From Acidobacteriaceae bacterium (GTDB lineage: Bacteria; Acidobacteriota; Terriglobia; Terriglobales; Acidobacteriaceae): a DNA stretch of 64,000 nucleotides. The stretch is from assembly GCA_003140075.1 (NCBI GenBank), contig PLIO01000145.1:1-64000 (forward strand), in the 5' to 3' direction. The notes below the pieces were generated by a model. The model was not told where the DNA came from and made no database searches. It saw only the letters and a list, made by a program, of their open reading frames with translations. Numbering within the stretch: position 1 is the first letter of the stretch; every line of letters begins with the position of its first letter. Made by a program: the position numbers and the translations under genes. Shown one piece after another: positions 32,625 through 43,445 of this stretch.

Positions 32625-35600
32625 GTCCATCTCGTCCGTTTATCTTGCGGCCGGTTGCGACCTCTCTGCTGATGGCTGCAATCCTTTTGGTCGGCATCGT
32701 TGGCTATACCCAACTGCCGGTTTCTGCACTGCCCGAAGTCGACTATCCGACGATTCAGGTACTCACGTTTTATCCCGGAGCAAGCCCAACCGTGATGGCA
32801 ACCACGGTGACCGCGCCCCTGGAGCGTCAATTCGGCGAACTGCAGGGCCTGAGCCAGATGACCTCCACCAGTTCTGGAGGCACTTCCGTCATCGTGCTGC
32901 AGTTCAACCTTACGCTGAATATCGATGTGGCTGAGGAAGAAGTACAGTCCGCCATAAACGCGTCGCAAAGCCTCTTGCCCTCGATTCTGCCGGCGCCCCC
33001 AACCTACAGTAAGACCAACCCGGCCGATGCCCCTGTGCTCACCCTGGCCATCACCTCAAGTTCCATGCCGCTTTCTCAGGTCGAGGATCTTGTGGACACG
33101 CGCCTTGCGCCCAAGATTTCACAGCTCAACGGCGTCGGTCTGGTAACCATCAGCGGCGGACAAAAGCCTGCGGTCCGCATTCAAGCCAACCCTTCAGCTC
33201 TGTCATCCTATGGCATCAACATGGAAGACCTGCGCACGGCCTTGACCGATGCCAGTGTAAATGCCGCCAAAGGGAACTTCGATGGACCGAGCCAGGATTA
33301 CCAGATCGACGCCAACGATCAACTGGTCACCAGCGACGACTATCAGAAGGTTGTAGTCGCCTACCGCAACGGTGCGCCGGTGATGCTGACCGACGTAGCG
33401 CAAATTGTGAATGGGGTGGAGAACAATAATCAGGCTGCCTGGATGAATCAGACCCCGGCGGTCATTCTCAACGTGCAGCGCCAGCCGGGGGCCAACACGA
33501 TCAGCGTGGTCAAGAGCATCAAGCAGTTATTGCCGCAGCTTACGAACAGCCTGCCCAAGGGCATCCAGGTGACCACGCTTACCGACCTCACAACCGCCAT
33601 CGAAGCATCGGTTTCCGACGTTGAGTTCGAATTGCTGCTCACGGTCGGCCTGGTCGTGCTGGTCATCTTTCTCTTCCTGCGGAGTCTCTACGCCACGATT
33701 ATCCCCAGCGTGGCAGTGCCGCTCTCGCTGATCGGCACTTTCGCGGCGATGTATATCCTGGGTTACAGTCTGGATAACTTATCTCTGATGGCGCTGACCA
33801 TCTCCACCGGCTTCGTGGTGGACGATGCCATCGTGATGATCGAAAACATTGCGCGCTACATCGAGGACGGCGATCCTCCCATGGAAGCGGCGCTCAAGGG
33901 TGCGGAGCAAATTGGTTTTACGATTCTCTCGCTAACCGTATCGCTCATCGCCGTATTGATTCCGCTTTTATTCATGGGCGACGTCGTGGGCCGCCTGTTC
34001 CGCGAGTTCGCCGTGACCCTTGCCGTCACCATCATCGTTTCGGCCGTAGTCTCGCTTACGCTCACGCCGATGATGAGCGCGCGAATTTTACGACATCAGC
34101 CGAAGGAGCAGCAGGGGCGCATCTATCAAGCCTCGGAACGTGCATTCGACGGGATGATTGCCTTCTATGGGCAAACGCTGAAGTTTGTCCTGCGATACCA
34201 GACGATTACGCTATTGGTCGCGTTGACTACGCTGCTGCTTACGATTTTCCTTTACATCATTATTCCCAAAGGATTCTTTCCGGTGCAGGATACCGGCGTC
34301 ATCCAGGGTATTTCGCAGGCGCCGCCATCAATTGGCTCCAAGGCCATGGCGGAGAAGCAGCAGGAACTGGCAAAGGTAATTCTGGCCGATCCGGCCGTCC
34401 AAAGCCTCTCCTCGTTTATCGGCGCAGACGGAACCAATACCACGATCAACAGCGGTCGAATGTCGATCAATCTAAAGCCGCTCGACCAGCGCAAGATGAG
34501 TGCTTCCGACGTAATCCGGCGACTCAACTCAAGCCTGGCCCAGGTTCAAGGCATACAGCTGTTTATGCAGCCGGTACAGGACATTTCGGTGGACGATCGA
34601 GTGAGCCGAACGCAATACCAGTACACGCTCGAAGACCCCGATGCGAATGAACTGAATGACTGGACCAACCGCTTCGTCGGCCGGCTGAAGCAGCTGCCGG
34701 AGCTGGAAGATGTCGCCACCGATCAGCAACCGGGCGGCCTTGCTGTATCTCTGGTGATTGACCGGGTTACCGCGTCGCGATTTGGCATCGCGCCGACAAC
34801 CATCGATAACACTCTGTACGACGCCTTCGGCCAGCGGGAGATTAACACGATGTATACCCAGGTCAACCAGTACCATGTGGTTCTCGAGAGTCAGCCGCAG
34901 TTTCAACTGGATCCCAACAAGCTCAACCATCTTTACATCCAGTCCAATGCGTCGGCGGACGCGACCGGTGCCGGCGCCGCAACCTCATTCGCTTCTTCGG
35001 GAGCATCCGCCGCGGGGTCCAATGCGTTGACGTCTTCGGCCCTGTACACTCCATCGGCAAATACTCTTGTTCCTCCCACGAACGCGCTGTCCCCCAGCAC
35101 ATCTTCCACATCGAATAACGGGGCCAACTCTGCCGGCGCCACCAGTTCAACCATGAGCAGCGCCGTGCCGCTGAGCGCTTTCTCCCACTTCGAGAACACG
35201 ACCGAAGCGCTAGCCATTACCCACCAGGGTCAGTTTCCGGCTATTACCGTGTCGTTCAATCTCGCGCCGAACGCCGCGTTGGGCGAGGCCATCACGGCAG
35301 TGGACAAAGTGCAGAAGGACATGCACATGCCTCCCAGCCTCCAGGCCGGCTTTCAAGGCACCGCGGCGTCGTTCACCAATTCGCTCTCCAACGAGCCTTT
35401 ACTCATTCTTGCGGCGCTGGTCACGGTGTACATCGTACTTGGGGTTTTGTACGAGAGTTTTATCCATCCCATCACGATTCTCTCCACGCTCCCGTCGGCT
35501 GGTGTTGGCGCTTTCCTCGCGTTGATTCTCTTTCACCAGGATTTGAGCGTGGTAGCGATCATCGGTATCGTTCTGCTGATCGGTATCGTTAAGAAGAACG

Positions 35601-35941
35601 GCATCATGATGGTCGACTTCGCGCTGGAAGGCGAGCGGAAGCACGGAAAGAATGCAACTGATGCAATTTACGAGGCCTGCCTGCTCCGTTTCCGCCCCAT
35701 TATGATGACCACCATGGCCGCTCTGCTGGCTGGGCTGCCGCTGGCGCTCGGGAGTGGTTTCGGTTCCGAGTTGCGCCGGCCGCTGGGCATCGCCATGGTC
35801 GGCGGACTGTTGCTGAGCCAGGCGCTCACGCTGTACACCACGCCCGTCATCTACATTTTCTTCGATAATCTGGCACACCGCTTTACCCCCAAATCGAACC
35901 GGGTCGAAACCGGAGAGGCAGAACAGGCAGGGCCCGCATGA
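32621..35941 (+). CDS. mdtB: RND multidrug efflux permease, MdtB-like, with a Ser/Ala-rich insertion
   Basis: An 1106-residue inner-membrane proton/drug antiporter of the HAE1 family, with twelve expected helices. The paired Asp residues of the proton relay are in [17 protein letters not shown] (TM4), and [27 protein letters not shown] is the typical TM1 region. Residues about 776-848 are a low-complexity Ser/Ala/Thr/Asn stretch, inserted between YIQS and VPLSAF in the porter/docking part; the partner pump in the next gene lacks it, which explains the 70-residue excess in length. Start is GTG 32621 overlapping the adaptor's stop. MdtB and MdtC form a mixed trimer in E. coli. Confidence 0.93.
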   Translation: MSPSRPFILRPVATSLLMAAILLVGIVGYTQLPVSALPEVDYPTIQVLTFYPGASPTVMATTVTAPLERQFGELQGLSQMTSTSSGGTSVIVLQFNLTLNIDVAEEEVQSAINASQSLLPSILPAPPTYSKTNPADAPVLTLAITSSSMPLSQVEDLVDTRLAPKISQLNGVGLVTISGGQKPAVRIQANPSALSSYGINMEDLRTALTDASVNAAKGNFDGPSQDYQIDANDQLVTSDDYQKVVVAYRNGAPVMLTDVAQIVNGVENNNQAAWMNQTPAVILNVQRQPGANTISVVKSIKQLLPQLTNSLPKGIQVTTLTDLTTAIEASVSDVEFELLLTVGLVVLVIFLFLRSLYATIIPSVAVPLSLIGTFAAMYILGYSLDNLSLMALTISTGFVVDDAIVMIENIARYIEDGDPPMEAALKGAEQIGFTILSLTVSLIAVLIPLLFMGDVVGRLFREFAVTLAVTIIVSAVVSLTLTPMMSARILRHQPKEQQGRIYQASERAFDGMIAFYGQTLKFVLRYQTITLLVALTTLLLTIFLYIIIPKGFFPVQDTGVIQGISQAPPSIGSKAMAEKQQELAKVILADPAVQSLSSFIGADGTNTTINSGRMSINLKPLDQRKMSASDVIRRLNSSLAQVQGIQLFMQPVQDISVDDRVSRTQYQYTLEDPDANELNDWTNRFVGRLKQLPELEDVATDQQPGGLAVSLVIDRVTASRFGIAPTTIDNTLYDAFGQREINTMYTQVNQYHVVLESQPQFQLDPNKLNHLYIQSNASADATGAGAATSFASSGASAAGSNALTSSALYTPSANTLVPPTNALSPSTSSTSNNGANSAGATSSTMSSAVPLSAFSHFENTTEALAITHQGQFPAITVSFNLAPNAALGEAITAVDKVQKDMHMPPSLQAGFQGTAASFTNSLSNEPLLILAALVTVYIVLGVLYESFIHPITILSTLPSAGVGAFLALILFHQDLSVVAIIGIVLLIGIVKKNGIMMVDFALEGERKHGKNATDAIYEACLLRFRPIMMTTMAALLAGLPLALGSGFGSELRRPLGIAMVGGLLLSQALTLYTTPVIYIFFDNLAHRFTPKSNRVETGEAEQAGPA

Positions 35942-38900
35942 ACATCTCCGCACCCTTCATTCTCCGGCCAGTGGCGACCACGCTGCTCACGGTGGGGATT
36001 GCCCTTGCCGGGGCGATTGCGTTTGAAGTGTTGCCGGTGGCGCCCCTGCCGGAGGTCGACTTTCCGACGATTTCAATCAGTGCGAGTTTGCCGGGAGGCA
36101 GCGCCGACATTATGGCATCGTCCGTCGCCACTCCTTTGGAGCGGCAACTCGGTCATATTGCAGGTGTGACCGAGATGACCTCCGCCAGCACGCTCGGCAG
36201 CACCTCGATCACCATTCAGTTTGACCTCAGCCGCGACATTGATGGCGCGGCGCGCGATGTGGAGTCGGCCATCAATGCCGCGCGCACCTATCTGCCCACC
36301 AACCTGCCGGGCAATCCAACCTATCGCAAGGTCAATCCCGCCGATGCGCCGATCATGATCCTCGGCCTAACCTCCGACAAATTCGGCCCCGCTAAACTGT
36401 ATGACGAAGCTTCCACCGTCGTCGAGCAGAAGTTGTCGCAGATACAGGGCGTAGGGCAGGTCGTTGTCGGAGGTGGCGCGTTGCCGTCCGTGCGTGTGGA
36501 CGCAAATCCCACACAATTGGCCAGCTATGGACTTACTCTCGCGAACTTGCAGTCGGTGCTGAGCCTGCAGAACGCTGACCTGGCCAAAGGCCAGATCACT
36601 GACGGCGATGTGACTGCGGACATTCTCGCGAACGACCAGATTTCGCTCGCCGAGGACTACAAGCCGCTCGTCGTTGGGTATAACAACGGCGCGGCCGTCC
36701 ATCTGTCCGACGTCGCGCAGGTGACGGACTCGGTGGCTAACGTCCGCGCCGCTGGCTATTTGAACGGCAAGCGCGCAGTTACGGTCATCATCTTCCGCCA
36801 GCCCGGTGCCAATATTATTGACACGGTCGACGCCATACGTGCCCAACTTCCGTTCATCCAGGCAACCATTCCGCTCGGCATCGAGACCACCATCGTTCTG
36901 GATCGCACCACAACGATCCGCGCCTCGGTCAGTGACGTCGAGCGGACGCTGCTCATTTCCATCGGCTTGGTCATCATCGTGGTGTTTGTCTTTCTGCGCA
37001 ATGGCCGCGCCACTCTGATTCCCGCCGTTGCGGTGCCGGTCTCGCTGGTTGGTACGTTCGCAGTGATGTATCTGTTCGGATACAGCATTGACAACCTCTC
37101 GCTGATGGCCATGACCATTGCAACCGGATTTGTGGTCGATGATGCCATCGTTGTGATGGAGAATATCGCACGCCACCTGGAGGGCGGCATGAAGCCCTTT
37201 GCCGCGGCTTTGAAGGGCGCGGAAGAAATCGGCTTTACGGTTTTCACCATCAGCGTTTCGCTGATTGCCGTCTTTATTCCTCTGCTGATGATGGGCGGAA
37301 TTGTTGGCCGTCTCTTCCGTGAGTTTGCCGTCACTCTTTCGACGGCCGTCTTCGTGTCGATGCTCATTTCGCTGACCACGACACCAATGATGTGCGCCTA
37401 CCTCTTGAAGGACGAGCGCACAGGAAGACATGGCCGCCTCTACATGGCCAGCGAAAAATTCTTCGACGGCATGCTGTCGTTGTATCGCGGCAGCCTGCAC
37501 TGGGTGCTTGCCCATCCGGCCCTCACCCTCGTCGTACTGTTCATCACCATTGCGCTCAATGTGGTGCTGATCGTCAAGATACCCAAAGGCTTTTTCCCGG
37601 TGGAGGACACGGGAGCGATCACCGGTGCAGTACGCGGGCCCCAGGATTCATCCTTCCCGTCGATGGACAGCTCCATTCGGCAGATCGGTGAGGTAATCAA
37701 GAAGGATCCTGCCGTCGCCAATGTGATTGCGTTTACCGGCGGCAGCGGGGCTACAAATACCGGCTCCCTCTACGTCGCCCTCAAGCCGCTGGCGGAGCGT
37801 AAGGTGAGCGCCACGCAGATCATCAACCGCCTGCGGCCGCAAATGAACCGTCTGCCGGTCGCTTCCGCGTTTCTCCAATCCGTGCAAGATCTGCGCATCG
37901 GCGGCCGCTCCAGTAATGCCATGTACCAGTACACGCTCCAATCCGACAATGAGCAGGATCTTTCCAAGTGGGCGCCGATCATACTGAATGAGATGATGCA
38001 CCTGCACGGCCTGCAGGACGTGAGTTCAGACCAGCAGAATGGCGGTCTTGATGAGGTGATGAACTACGATCGCGTCACTGCGGCAAAGCTCGGCATAACC
38101 GCACAGTCGCTGGACTCGACCTTGTACGGCGCATTCGGCCAGTCGGAAGTATCCATTATCTACACGCAGTTGAATCAGTACTACGTGGTGCTGGAGGTTG
38201 CTCCTCAGTTTTGGCAAAGCCCGGAAGGCTTGAAAGACATCTACCTCGCAACGTCCAGCGGCGGAAACATTCCCTTGAACACCGTAGCCAACGGCCAAGC
38301 CAACACGACCCCCCTGGCCGTCAACCATACGGGTTTATTCCCCTCGGTCACCGTGTCTTTTAATTTGGCGCCGAGCATGTCTTTGAGTGATGCCACATTG
38401 AGTATCAGCCAGATGCAAAAGCGGCTTGGCACGCCCTCCACGCTGCAAGGTTTTTATGCCGGCACGCTGCAGGCCTACCAGCAATCTCTGAGCACCGAAC
38501 CGATACTGGTAGTGACGGCGCTGCTGGCGGTATACATCGTCCTTGGTATCCTGTATGAAAGTCTGGTACATCCGCTGACCATCATCTCCACTTTGCCTTC
38601 GGCAAGCGTGGGTGCGATGCTGGCATTGCTGATCTTCAAACAGGATCTGAACGTGATCTCCATCATTGGAATTGTGCTGCTGATCGGAATCGTAAAAAAG
38701 AACGCCATCATGATGATCGACTTCGCTCTCCAGGCCGAGCGCCAGGAGGGCAAGAAGCCGCTCGACTCGATTTTTGAAGCGTGCATGTTGCGCTTCCGTC
38801 CGATCCTGATGACCACGATGGCCGCGCTATTGGGTGCTCTGCCGCTGGCGCTCGGGTCCGGCACGGGGTTTGAACTCCGGCGTCCCCTTGGTATTACGAT

Positions 38901-39048
38901 TGTGGGAGGGCTCATCCTGAGTCAGTTGCTCACGCTCTATACGACACCGGTCGTTTATTTGGCCTTCGACCGATTGCGCCTGCGAATGGCGGGGAAAGAG
39001 CACGATACCGTGCCAGGGCTCGGCAGCCCCGCTGGTACGACGGACTGA
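35938..39048 (+). CDS. mdtC: RND multidrug efflux permease, MdtC-like
   Basis: A 1036-residue HAE1-type pump, the usual length. [20 protein letters not shown] begins TM1, [21 protein letters not shown] carries the TM4 proton-relay Asp pair, and [18 protein letters not shown] marks TM10. Its ATG overlaps the stop of the preceding pump gene (ATGA). The two pumps are clear paralogues and are probably subunits of one heterotrimer, as with MdtBC. It would export amphipathic compounds such as bile-salt-like or phenolic substances; the true substrate is unknown. Confidence 0.93.
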   Translation: MNISAPFILRPVATTLLTVGIALAGAIAFEVLPVAPLPEVDFPTISISASLPGGSADIMASSVATPLERQLGHIAGVTEMTSASTLGSTSITIQFDLSRDIDGAARDVESAINAARTYLPTNLPGNPTYRKVNPADAPIMILGLTSDKFGPAKLYDEASTVVEQKLSQIQGVGQVVVGGGALPSVRVDANPTQLASYGLTLANLQSVLSLQNADLAKGQITDGDVTADILANDQISLAEDYKPLVVGYNNGAAVHLSDVAQVTDSVANVRAAGYLNGKRAVTVIIFRQPGANIIDTVDAIRAQLPFIQATIPLGIETTIVLDRTTTIRASVSDVERTLLISIGLVIIVVFVFLRNGRATLIPAVAVPVSLVGTFAVMYLFGYSIDNLSLMAMTIATGFVVDDAIVVMENIARHLEGGMKPFAAALKGAEEIGFTVFTISVSLIAVFIPLLMMGGIVGRLFREFAVTLSTAVFVSMLISLTTTPMMCAYLLKDERTGRHGRLYMASEKFFDGMLSLYRGSLHWVLAHPALTLVVLFITIALNVVLIVKIPKGFFPVEDTGAITGAVRGPQDSSFPSMDSSIRQIGEVIKKDPAVANVIAFTGGSGATNTGSLYVALKPLAERKVSATQIINRLRPQMNRLPVASAFLQSVQDLRIGGRSSNAMYQYTLQSDNEQDLSKWAPIILNEMMHLHGLQDVSSDQQNGGLDEVMNYDRVTAAKLGITAQSLDSTLYGAFGQSEVSIIYTQLNQYYVVLEVAPQFWQSPEGLKDIYLATSSGGNIPLNTVANGQANTTPLAVNHTGLFPSVTVSFNLAPSMSLSDATLSISQMQKRLGTPSTLQGFYAGTLQAYQQSLSTEPILVVTALLAVYIVLGILYESLVHPLTIISTLPSASVGAMLALLIFKQDLNVISIIGIVLLIGIVKKNAIMMIDFALQAERQEGKKPLDSIFEACMLRFRPILMTTMAALLGALPLALGSGTGFELRRPLGITIVGGLILSQLLTLYTTPVVYLAFDRLRLRMAGKEHDTVPGLGSPAGTTD

Positions 39049-39083
39049 GATGATGAATGGATGTTGTTCCAGGTAGAAACGCT

Positions 39084-40643
39084 ATGATTATGACTATTTT
39101 CCAGCGAAGATTGACGAGCAGAAAACTCCGGCTGGGTACGGCTGCGATCTTGCTGCCGATGTTATCGGGTTGCGTGGTCGGACCGAAGTATCACCCGCCC
39201 ACGCCGCAGGCGCCTGCCGCGGTCTATAAAGAATCACCCACGCAGTTCAAGGAAACTGGAGACTGGACGGTGGCACAGCCGGCGGATGCCAAACTGCGTG
39301 GTAAATGGTGGGAGATCTTCAACGACGCTGAATTGAACGTCCTCGAAGAGCAGCTGGACATCAACAACCAGAACATCAAGCAGTACTTCGAAAACTTTAT
39401 GGAAGCGCGCGCGATCGTGCGCGAAGCCCGTTCGCAATATTTTCCAACGTTAACCGCTACACCCTCGGTCACCCACTCGCGGGCCTCGGCGAATGTGGTC
39501 ACAGCCAGTACGAGCAGCACGGGCACCACCACCACGACTACTCCGCAGTTGCAAAGCACGCTCTATTCCCTGCCGCTCGAAGCTTCCTGGGAGCCCGACC
39601 TTTGGGGCAAGGTCCGCAATACCGTGCGCCAAGCCCAGTACGCTGCCCAAGTCAGTGCGGCCGATCTCGAGAACGAACGGCTAACCGAGGAGGCCAGCTT
39701 GGCCGAATATTTTTTCGAGATTCGCGGCCAGGACCAGTTGCAAAAAATCTTTGATGAGACCGTGGAAGCGGACCAGAAAGCGTACGACTTGACCCGCGCG
39801 CTGTATGAAGCGGGCATCGACGACCAGATTTCTGTGGTCGAAGCCGAAACCACGCTGCGTAGCGCCCAGGCCGGCGCAACCAACGTCGGAGTGGCACGCG
39901 CACAATATGAGCACGCGATCGCCGTACTTATCGGCAAGACGGCCACAACTTTCTCCATTCCGGTTAAGCCGATGACCGTTGCTCCGCCCCCGATTCCGGT
40001 GGGCGTACCCTCGGAACTGCTGGAGCGCCGGCCGGATGTGGCCGCCGCGGAACGCACCATGGCCGAAGCCAACGCGGCGATCGGCATCGCATATGCCGCG
40101 TACTATCCGAATCTGACTTTGACCGCGGAAGGCGGCTTTGAGAGTTCCGCCTTCAAGAATTGGCTATCCTGGCCGAGCCGCTTCTGGTCCATCGGCGCGT
40201 CGATCCCGGAAACCATCTTCGACGCCGGCCTGCGCCGCGCGACCGTTCAACAATATGTAGCCACCTACAATGCGGATCTGGCCAGCTACCGCCAGACCGT
40301 ACTTGCCGCTTTTCAAAACGTAGAAGATTCCCTTGCGGAGGTCCGCATCCTCTCCAAAGAGATCGAGCAGGAGCAGCAGGCTGTTAGTTCCGCTCAAACC
40401 TATCTCAAGCTCGAACAGGGCCGCTATGATACCGGTATCGATCCCTACCTCGACGTGCTGATCGCCCAGACCACAGTGCTGGTGGACCAGCAGACTCTGA
40501 ACGCTCTTCAGGTCCAGCAGATGGCCTCGGCTGTGGCGCTGGTGGAGGCTCTGGGCGGCGGCTGGGATCGTTCGCAATTGCCCGGCACACAGCAGGTGAC
40601 GCAGAAACCGGCTAAGTCGGAGACGGTGATCGAACAGCAGTAA
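39084..40643 (+). CDS. Outer-membrane efflux lipoprotein, NodT family
   Basis: A 519-residue TolC-like channel. The lipobox LPMLSGCVVGPKYHPP gives an acylated Cys after a signal peptide, and GPKYHPPTPQAP is the family hallmark. Two OEP repeats follow (KWWEIFNDAELNVLEEQLD, then SELLERRPDVAAAERTMAEANAAIG). The coiled-coil helices form the periplasmic tunnel. I chose ATG 39084 with AGG 11 bases upstream; ATG 39057 is open too. It closes the four-gene efflux operon, starting 35 bases after mdtC. Confidence 0.92.
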   Translation: MIMTIFQRRLTSRKLRLGTAAILLPMLSGCVVGPKYHPPTPQAPAAVYKESPTQFKETGDWTVAQPADAKLRGKWWEIFNDAELNVLEEQLDINNQNIKQYFENFMEARAIVREARSQYFPTLTATPSVTHSRASANVVTASTSSTGTTTTTTPQLQSTLYSLPLEASWEPDLWGKVRNTVRQAQYAAQVSAADLENERLTEEASLAEYFFEIRGQDQLQKIFDETVEADQKAYDLTRALYEAGIDDQISVVEAETTLRSAQAGATNVGVARAQYEHAIAVLIGKTATTFSIPVKPMTVAPPPIPVGVPSELLERRPDVAAAERTMAEANAAIGIAYAAYYPNLTLTAEGGFESSAFKNWLSWPSRFWSIGASIPETIFDAGLRRATVQQYVATYNADLASYRQTVLAAFQNVEDSLAEVRILSKEIEQEQQAVSSAQTYLKLEQGRYDTGIDPYLDVLIAQTTVLVDQQTLNALQVQQMASAVALVEALGGGWDRSQLPGTQQVTQKPAKSETVIEQQ

Positions 40644-40689
40644 GAATCAGTAGATCGGCCAGCAACCCCCGTTCGAAATTGACCAGATC

Positions 40690-41775
40690 ATGCACGTTCC
40701 TGATGGTTACCTCAGTCCGTCGACCTGTGCGACCCTCTATGTGTGCGCGGCGTCTGGCTGGTATGCGGCGTTGAGGCGTATTAAGCGGCTTCTGGCCACC
40801 CGCGCCATCCCGCTGATCTCGGTGTTCGCAGCCTTCTCCTTTGTCGTCATGATGTTCAACGTTCCACTGCCGGGCGGAACCACAGGTCACGCAGTTGGCG
40901 TTGGCGTCGCCGCGATCGTGCTCGGCCCCTGGGGTTCGATTCTCGCCATCTCGATCGCGATCGCGATTCAGGCGCTGTTCTTCGGCGACGGAGGAATCAC
41001 CACACTGGGAGCGAACTGCTTCAACATGGCAATCGTCGGATCGTTCACAGCCTTCGCCACGTACCGAATGGTTGCAGCAAACTCGAATCTGAATTCCCGC
41101 CAGAGAGTGATTGCGGCAGCAATTGCCGGCTATGTTGCCATCAACGCCTCGGCCCTGGTTACGGCAGTTGAGCTCGGCATTCAGCCCATGCTCTTTCATG
41201 ACGCCAGCGGAACACCGCTCTACGCGCCGTATCCGTTGCATGTGGCTATTCCAGCAATGATGATTGGACACCTAACGTTTGCAGGGCTGGCTGAAGCGGT
41301 GATATGTGCGGGGATGGTGTCTTATCTTCAGCGGGCTGATTTGGGTCTATTACGAGGAGTAAGCGGTTTGGCGCAGACGCCAGCTCCGATCGTCACTGGC
41401 GCGGGCGCGGAACGTTTCCCAAGACGACTATGGGTCGCGGTAGCTTTGCTAATGTTATTCACGCCGCTTGGCATCCTCGCGGCGGGCACTGCCTGGAGTG
41501 AATGGTCTTCCGCCGATCTGACGGATCCTCACACGCGGGAGCAAATCGGAACTGCAACGGGGAACCATGCGCTCCCGCCTTCCGTTCCTGTCGAACTCCA
41601 AAAGTTATCGAACTTGTGGACCGCCCCGTTTCCCGGCTATGCTCCCAAGTTCATCAAGAATCCGGCATTTGGCTATTTGCTCTCTGCAATGTTTGGCGTG
41701 GGCATACTTGTCTTGGCGTCGCAGCTCGCGAGATTGGTCGCCAGCAAACGGGCCGCGAGGAACCTCGGGTCATGA
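40690..41775 (+). CDS. cbiM: Cobalt/nickel ECF transporter S-component CbiM fused to a CbiN-like (PDGLE) part
   Basis: A 361-residue membrane protein. It starts MHVPDGYLSP, the diagnostic CbiM/NikM N-terminus in which the amino group, His2 and further His residues hold the metal ion; this fixes the start codon. NVPLPGGTTGHAVGVGVAAI, LFFGDGGITTLGANCFNMAIVG complete the S-component. The C-terminal 110 residues have two helices flanking a periplasmic loop (LLMLFTPLGILAAG ... GYLLSAMFGVGILVLASQL), the layout of CbiN/PDGLE. It imports Co2+ or Ni2+; the choice of metal cannot be read. It is translationally coupled to cbiQ (ATGA). Confidence 0.92.
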   Translation: MHVPDGYLSPSTCATLYVCAASGWYAALRRIKRLLATRAIPLISVFAAFSFVVMMFNVPLPGGTTGHAVGVGVAAIVLGPWGSILAISIAIAIQALFFGDGGITTLGANCFNMAIVGSFTAFATYRMVAANSNLNSRQRVIAAAIAGYVAINASALVTAVELGIQPMLFHDASGTPLYAPYPLHVAIPAMMIGHLTFAGLAEAVICAGMVSYLQRADLGLLRGVSGLAQTPAPIVTGAGAERFPRRLWVAVALLMLFTPLGILAAGTAWSEWSSADLTDPHTREQIGTATGNHALPPSVPVELQKLSNLWTAPFPGYAPKFIKNPAFGYLLSAMFGVGILVLASQLARLVASKRAARNLGS

Positions 41776-42590
41776 GCCGGCACACTTTCCTCGAATCGAC
41801 GCTGCAAGGCTTCGCCCGGGCCCTGGCGAAAGCTCTGCAATCGGAACATGGCGCAACTCAACCGGGATTACTGCAGCAACTTGATCCCCGCGTTCGGGTC
41901 ATCGGAATCTTTGCTCTCGTCATTTCGATGATTCTGTGCCGGCGCATCGAGGCTATCGCGGCCATCTTCGTCATCGCTGTTGCGCTCGCAGTCGCTTCCA
42001 GGGTGAGCCTCGGGTCGCTCGCGAAACGAGTCTGGCTTGTGGTTCTCGGTTTCTCGGGAGTAATCGCACTGCCCGCATTGTTTCTTACTCCCGGAGAACC
42101 ACTCTTCACCGCGCCGGGATTGCACCTTTCTATCTCCGCGCAAGGCTTGCGAACGGCAGAGTTGCTGATCCTGCGGGCGGAAACGGCGGCCACACTCACA
42201 ACGGTGCTAGTGCTGTCGACCGCCTGGACTCACATCTTGAAAGCGCTCCGTTCGCTGCATATCCCCGCTGAGATTGTCACCATGCTGGCCATGACGCATC
42301 GCTACGTGTTCCTGCTGATCGAGACGGCCAACCAGATGTTCGAATCGAGGCAAAGCCGAACGGTGGGTATACTGAGCGGTTCTGAACAACGCAACATGAC
42401 AGCCCGTACCGCCGGGGTGCTGCTAAGCAAGAGCATCGAACTCAGCCACGAGCTATACCTGGCGATGTTGTCCCGTGGCTTTCGAGGAGAAGTTCGTCTC
42501 TTAACCGACTTCCACCTGAGACCCCGCGATTACGTCGGACTTACTGGCTTCTTCTTTACCGGTTGCTTTGCCGCATGGATGGGGAGGTAA
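41772..42590 (+). CDS. cbiQ: Cobalt/nickel ECF transporter T-component CbiQ
   Basis: A 272-residue inner-membrane protein. LLQQLDPRVRVIGIFALVI begins the family, and the two coupling motifs contact the ATPase: SRQSRTVG and AMLSRGFRGE (the A-R-G boxes). It links the S-component to the CbiO ATPase. ATG 41772 overlaps the cbiM stop; the next gene starts seven bases after this one ends. Confidence 0.9.
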   Translation: MSRHTFLESTLQGFARALAKALQSEHGATQPGLLQQLDPRVRVIGIFALVISMILCRRIEAIAAIFVIAVALAVASRVSLGSLAKRVWLVVLGFSGVIALPALFLTPGEPLFTAPGLHLSISAQGLRTAELLILRAETAATLTTVLVLSTAWTHILKALRSLHIPAEIVTMLAMTHRYVFLLIETANQMFESRQSRTVGILSGSEQRNMTARTAGVLLSKSIELSHELYLAMLSRGFRGEVRLLTDFHLRPRDYVGLTGFFFTGCFAAWMGR

Positions 42591-42597
42591 GCAAAGG

Positions 42598-43410
42598 TTG
42601 CCTTCAACATTCGAAGTGCAAGATATCAGCTTCTCGTACGACGCAATTCCGGCGATCCGCGGGCTCACGCTGCGCATAGAAGAGGGTGACCGGATTGCAT
42701 TGCTGGGAGCCAACGGCTCCGGCAAGTCCACCTTGTTGCGAATTCTAGATGCGCTTTATTTTCCATCGACAGGCTCTGTCACATTCAAAGGGGATGCGCT
42801 CACTCAAGAGCACTTGCAGGACGACCAATTCTCTCTGAACTTCCGCCGGCGCGTCGCGCTCGTTTTTCAAAACCCTGATGTCCAACTGTTCAATCCCACT
42901 GTATTCGACGAAGTCGCCTACGGTCCCTTGCAGATGGGATGGAGCAAGGAAGACGTGATACGGCGAGTGGAGGAGACGATCGAGTTCATGACAATTTCAC
43001 CCTTGAGAGACCGCCCACCCTACCGGCTCTCCGGAGGTGAGAAAAAGAGGGTTGCCTTAGCTTCAGTCCTCGTCCTTGATCCCGAAGTCTTGCTGCTCGA
43101 CGAGCCGACAGCCACCCTCGATCCAAAAAGTCAGAGCCAGGTCATAGACCTCATTCAACAATGGAAGGGCACGGCGAAGACCGTTATCACGGCGACTCAT
43201 CAGTTGGAGATCGTCGAAGACATTGCCGATCGAGTTTTGGTGCTTGAGGCAGGCAGAGTGATCGCTGAAGGGACGCCAACGGAAATTCTGTCTAACGCCG
43301 ATTTACTTTTGCGAGCGAACCTTATTCACGCCCACCGACATTCTCACGGCGGCGCAGTGCACTCCCATCCGCACTCGCACGGGTATTCTCACCATGAACA
43401 CGAGCACTGA
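42598..43410 (+). CDS. cbiO: Cobalt/nickel ECF transporter ATPase CbiO with a His-rich tail
   Basis: A 270-residue ATPase. Walker A is GANGSGKST, the signature LSGGEKKRVALASVL, Walker B VLLLDEPTATLD and switch His in TATHQ. VFQNPDVQLFNPTVFDEVAYGP is the ECF-type Q-loop region. The last 25 residues are very rich in His (HRHSHGG, HSHPHSHGYSHHEHEH), likely to bind metal in the cytosol as a buffer or regulator. The start is TTG 42598, because GGGGAGG lies 8-9 bases before it; an upstream in-frame TTG at 42568 lies inside cbiQ. It ends the operon. Confidence 0.92.
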   Translation: MPSTFEVQDISFSYDAIPAIRGLTLRIEEGDRIALLGANGSGKSTLLRILDALYFPSTGSVTFKGDALTQEHLQDDQFSLNFRRRVALVFQNPDVQLFNPTVFDEVAYGPLQMGWSKEDVIRRVEETIEFMTISPLRDRPPYRLSGGEKKRVALASVLVLDPEVLLLDEPTATLDPKSQSQVIDLIQQWKGTAKTVITATHQLEIVEDIADRVLVLEAGRVIAEGTPTEILSNADLLLRANLIHAHRHSHGGAVHSHPHSHGYSHHEHEH

Positions 43411-43424
43411 GCGCGTCTACGCGC
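43411..43424. terminator. Short hairpin between convergent genes
   Basis: GCGCG-TCTA-CGCGC follows the cbiO stop directly. No T-run is present, so termination is only a possibility. Confidence 0.35.
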
Positions 43425-43445
43425 GCATCAAGTGCTCCGTAAGCG

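Noticed and set aside
36367-37515. 382-codon minus-strand frame opposite mdtC
   Set aside because: Low-quality His/Gln/Asn/Arg-rich translation mirroring an unambiguous RND pump; no ribosome site.
40644-40689. Cobalamin riboswitch before cbiM
   Set aside because: Only 46 bases separate it from the efflux lipoprotein gene, too short for a cobalamin aptamer.
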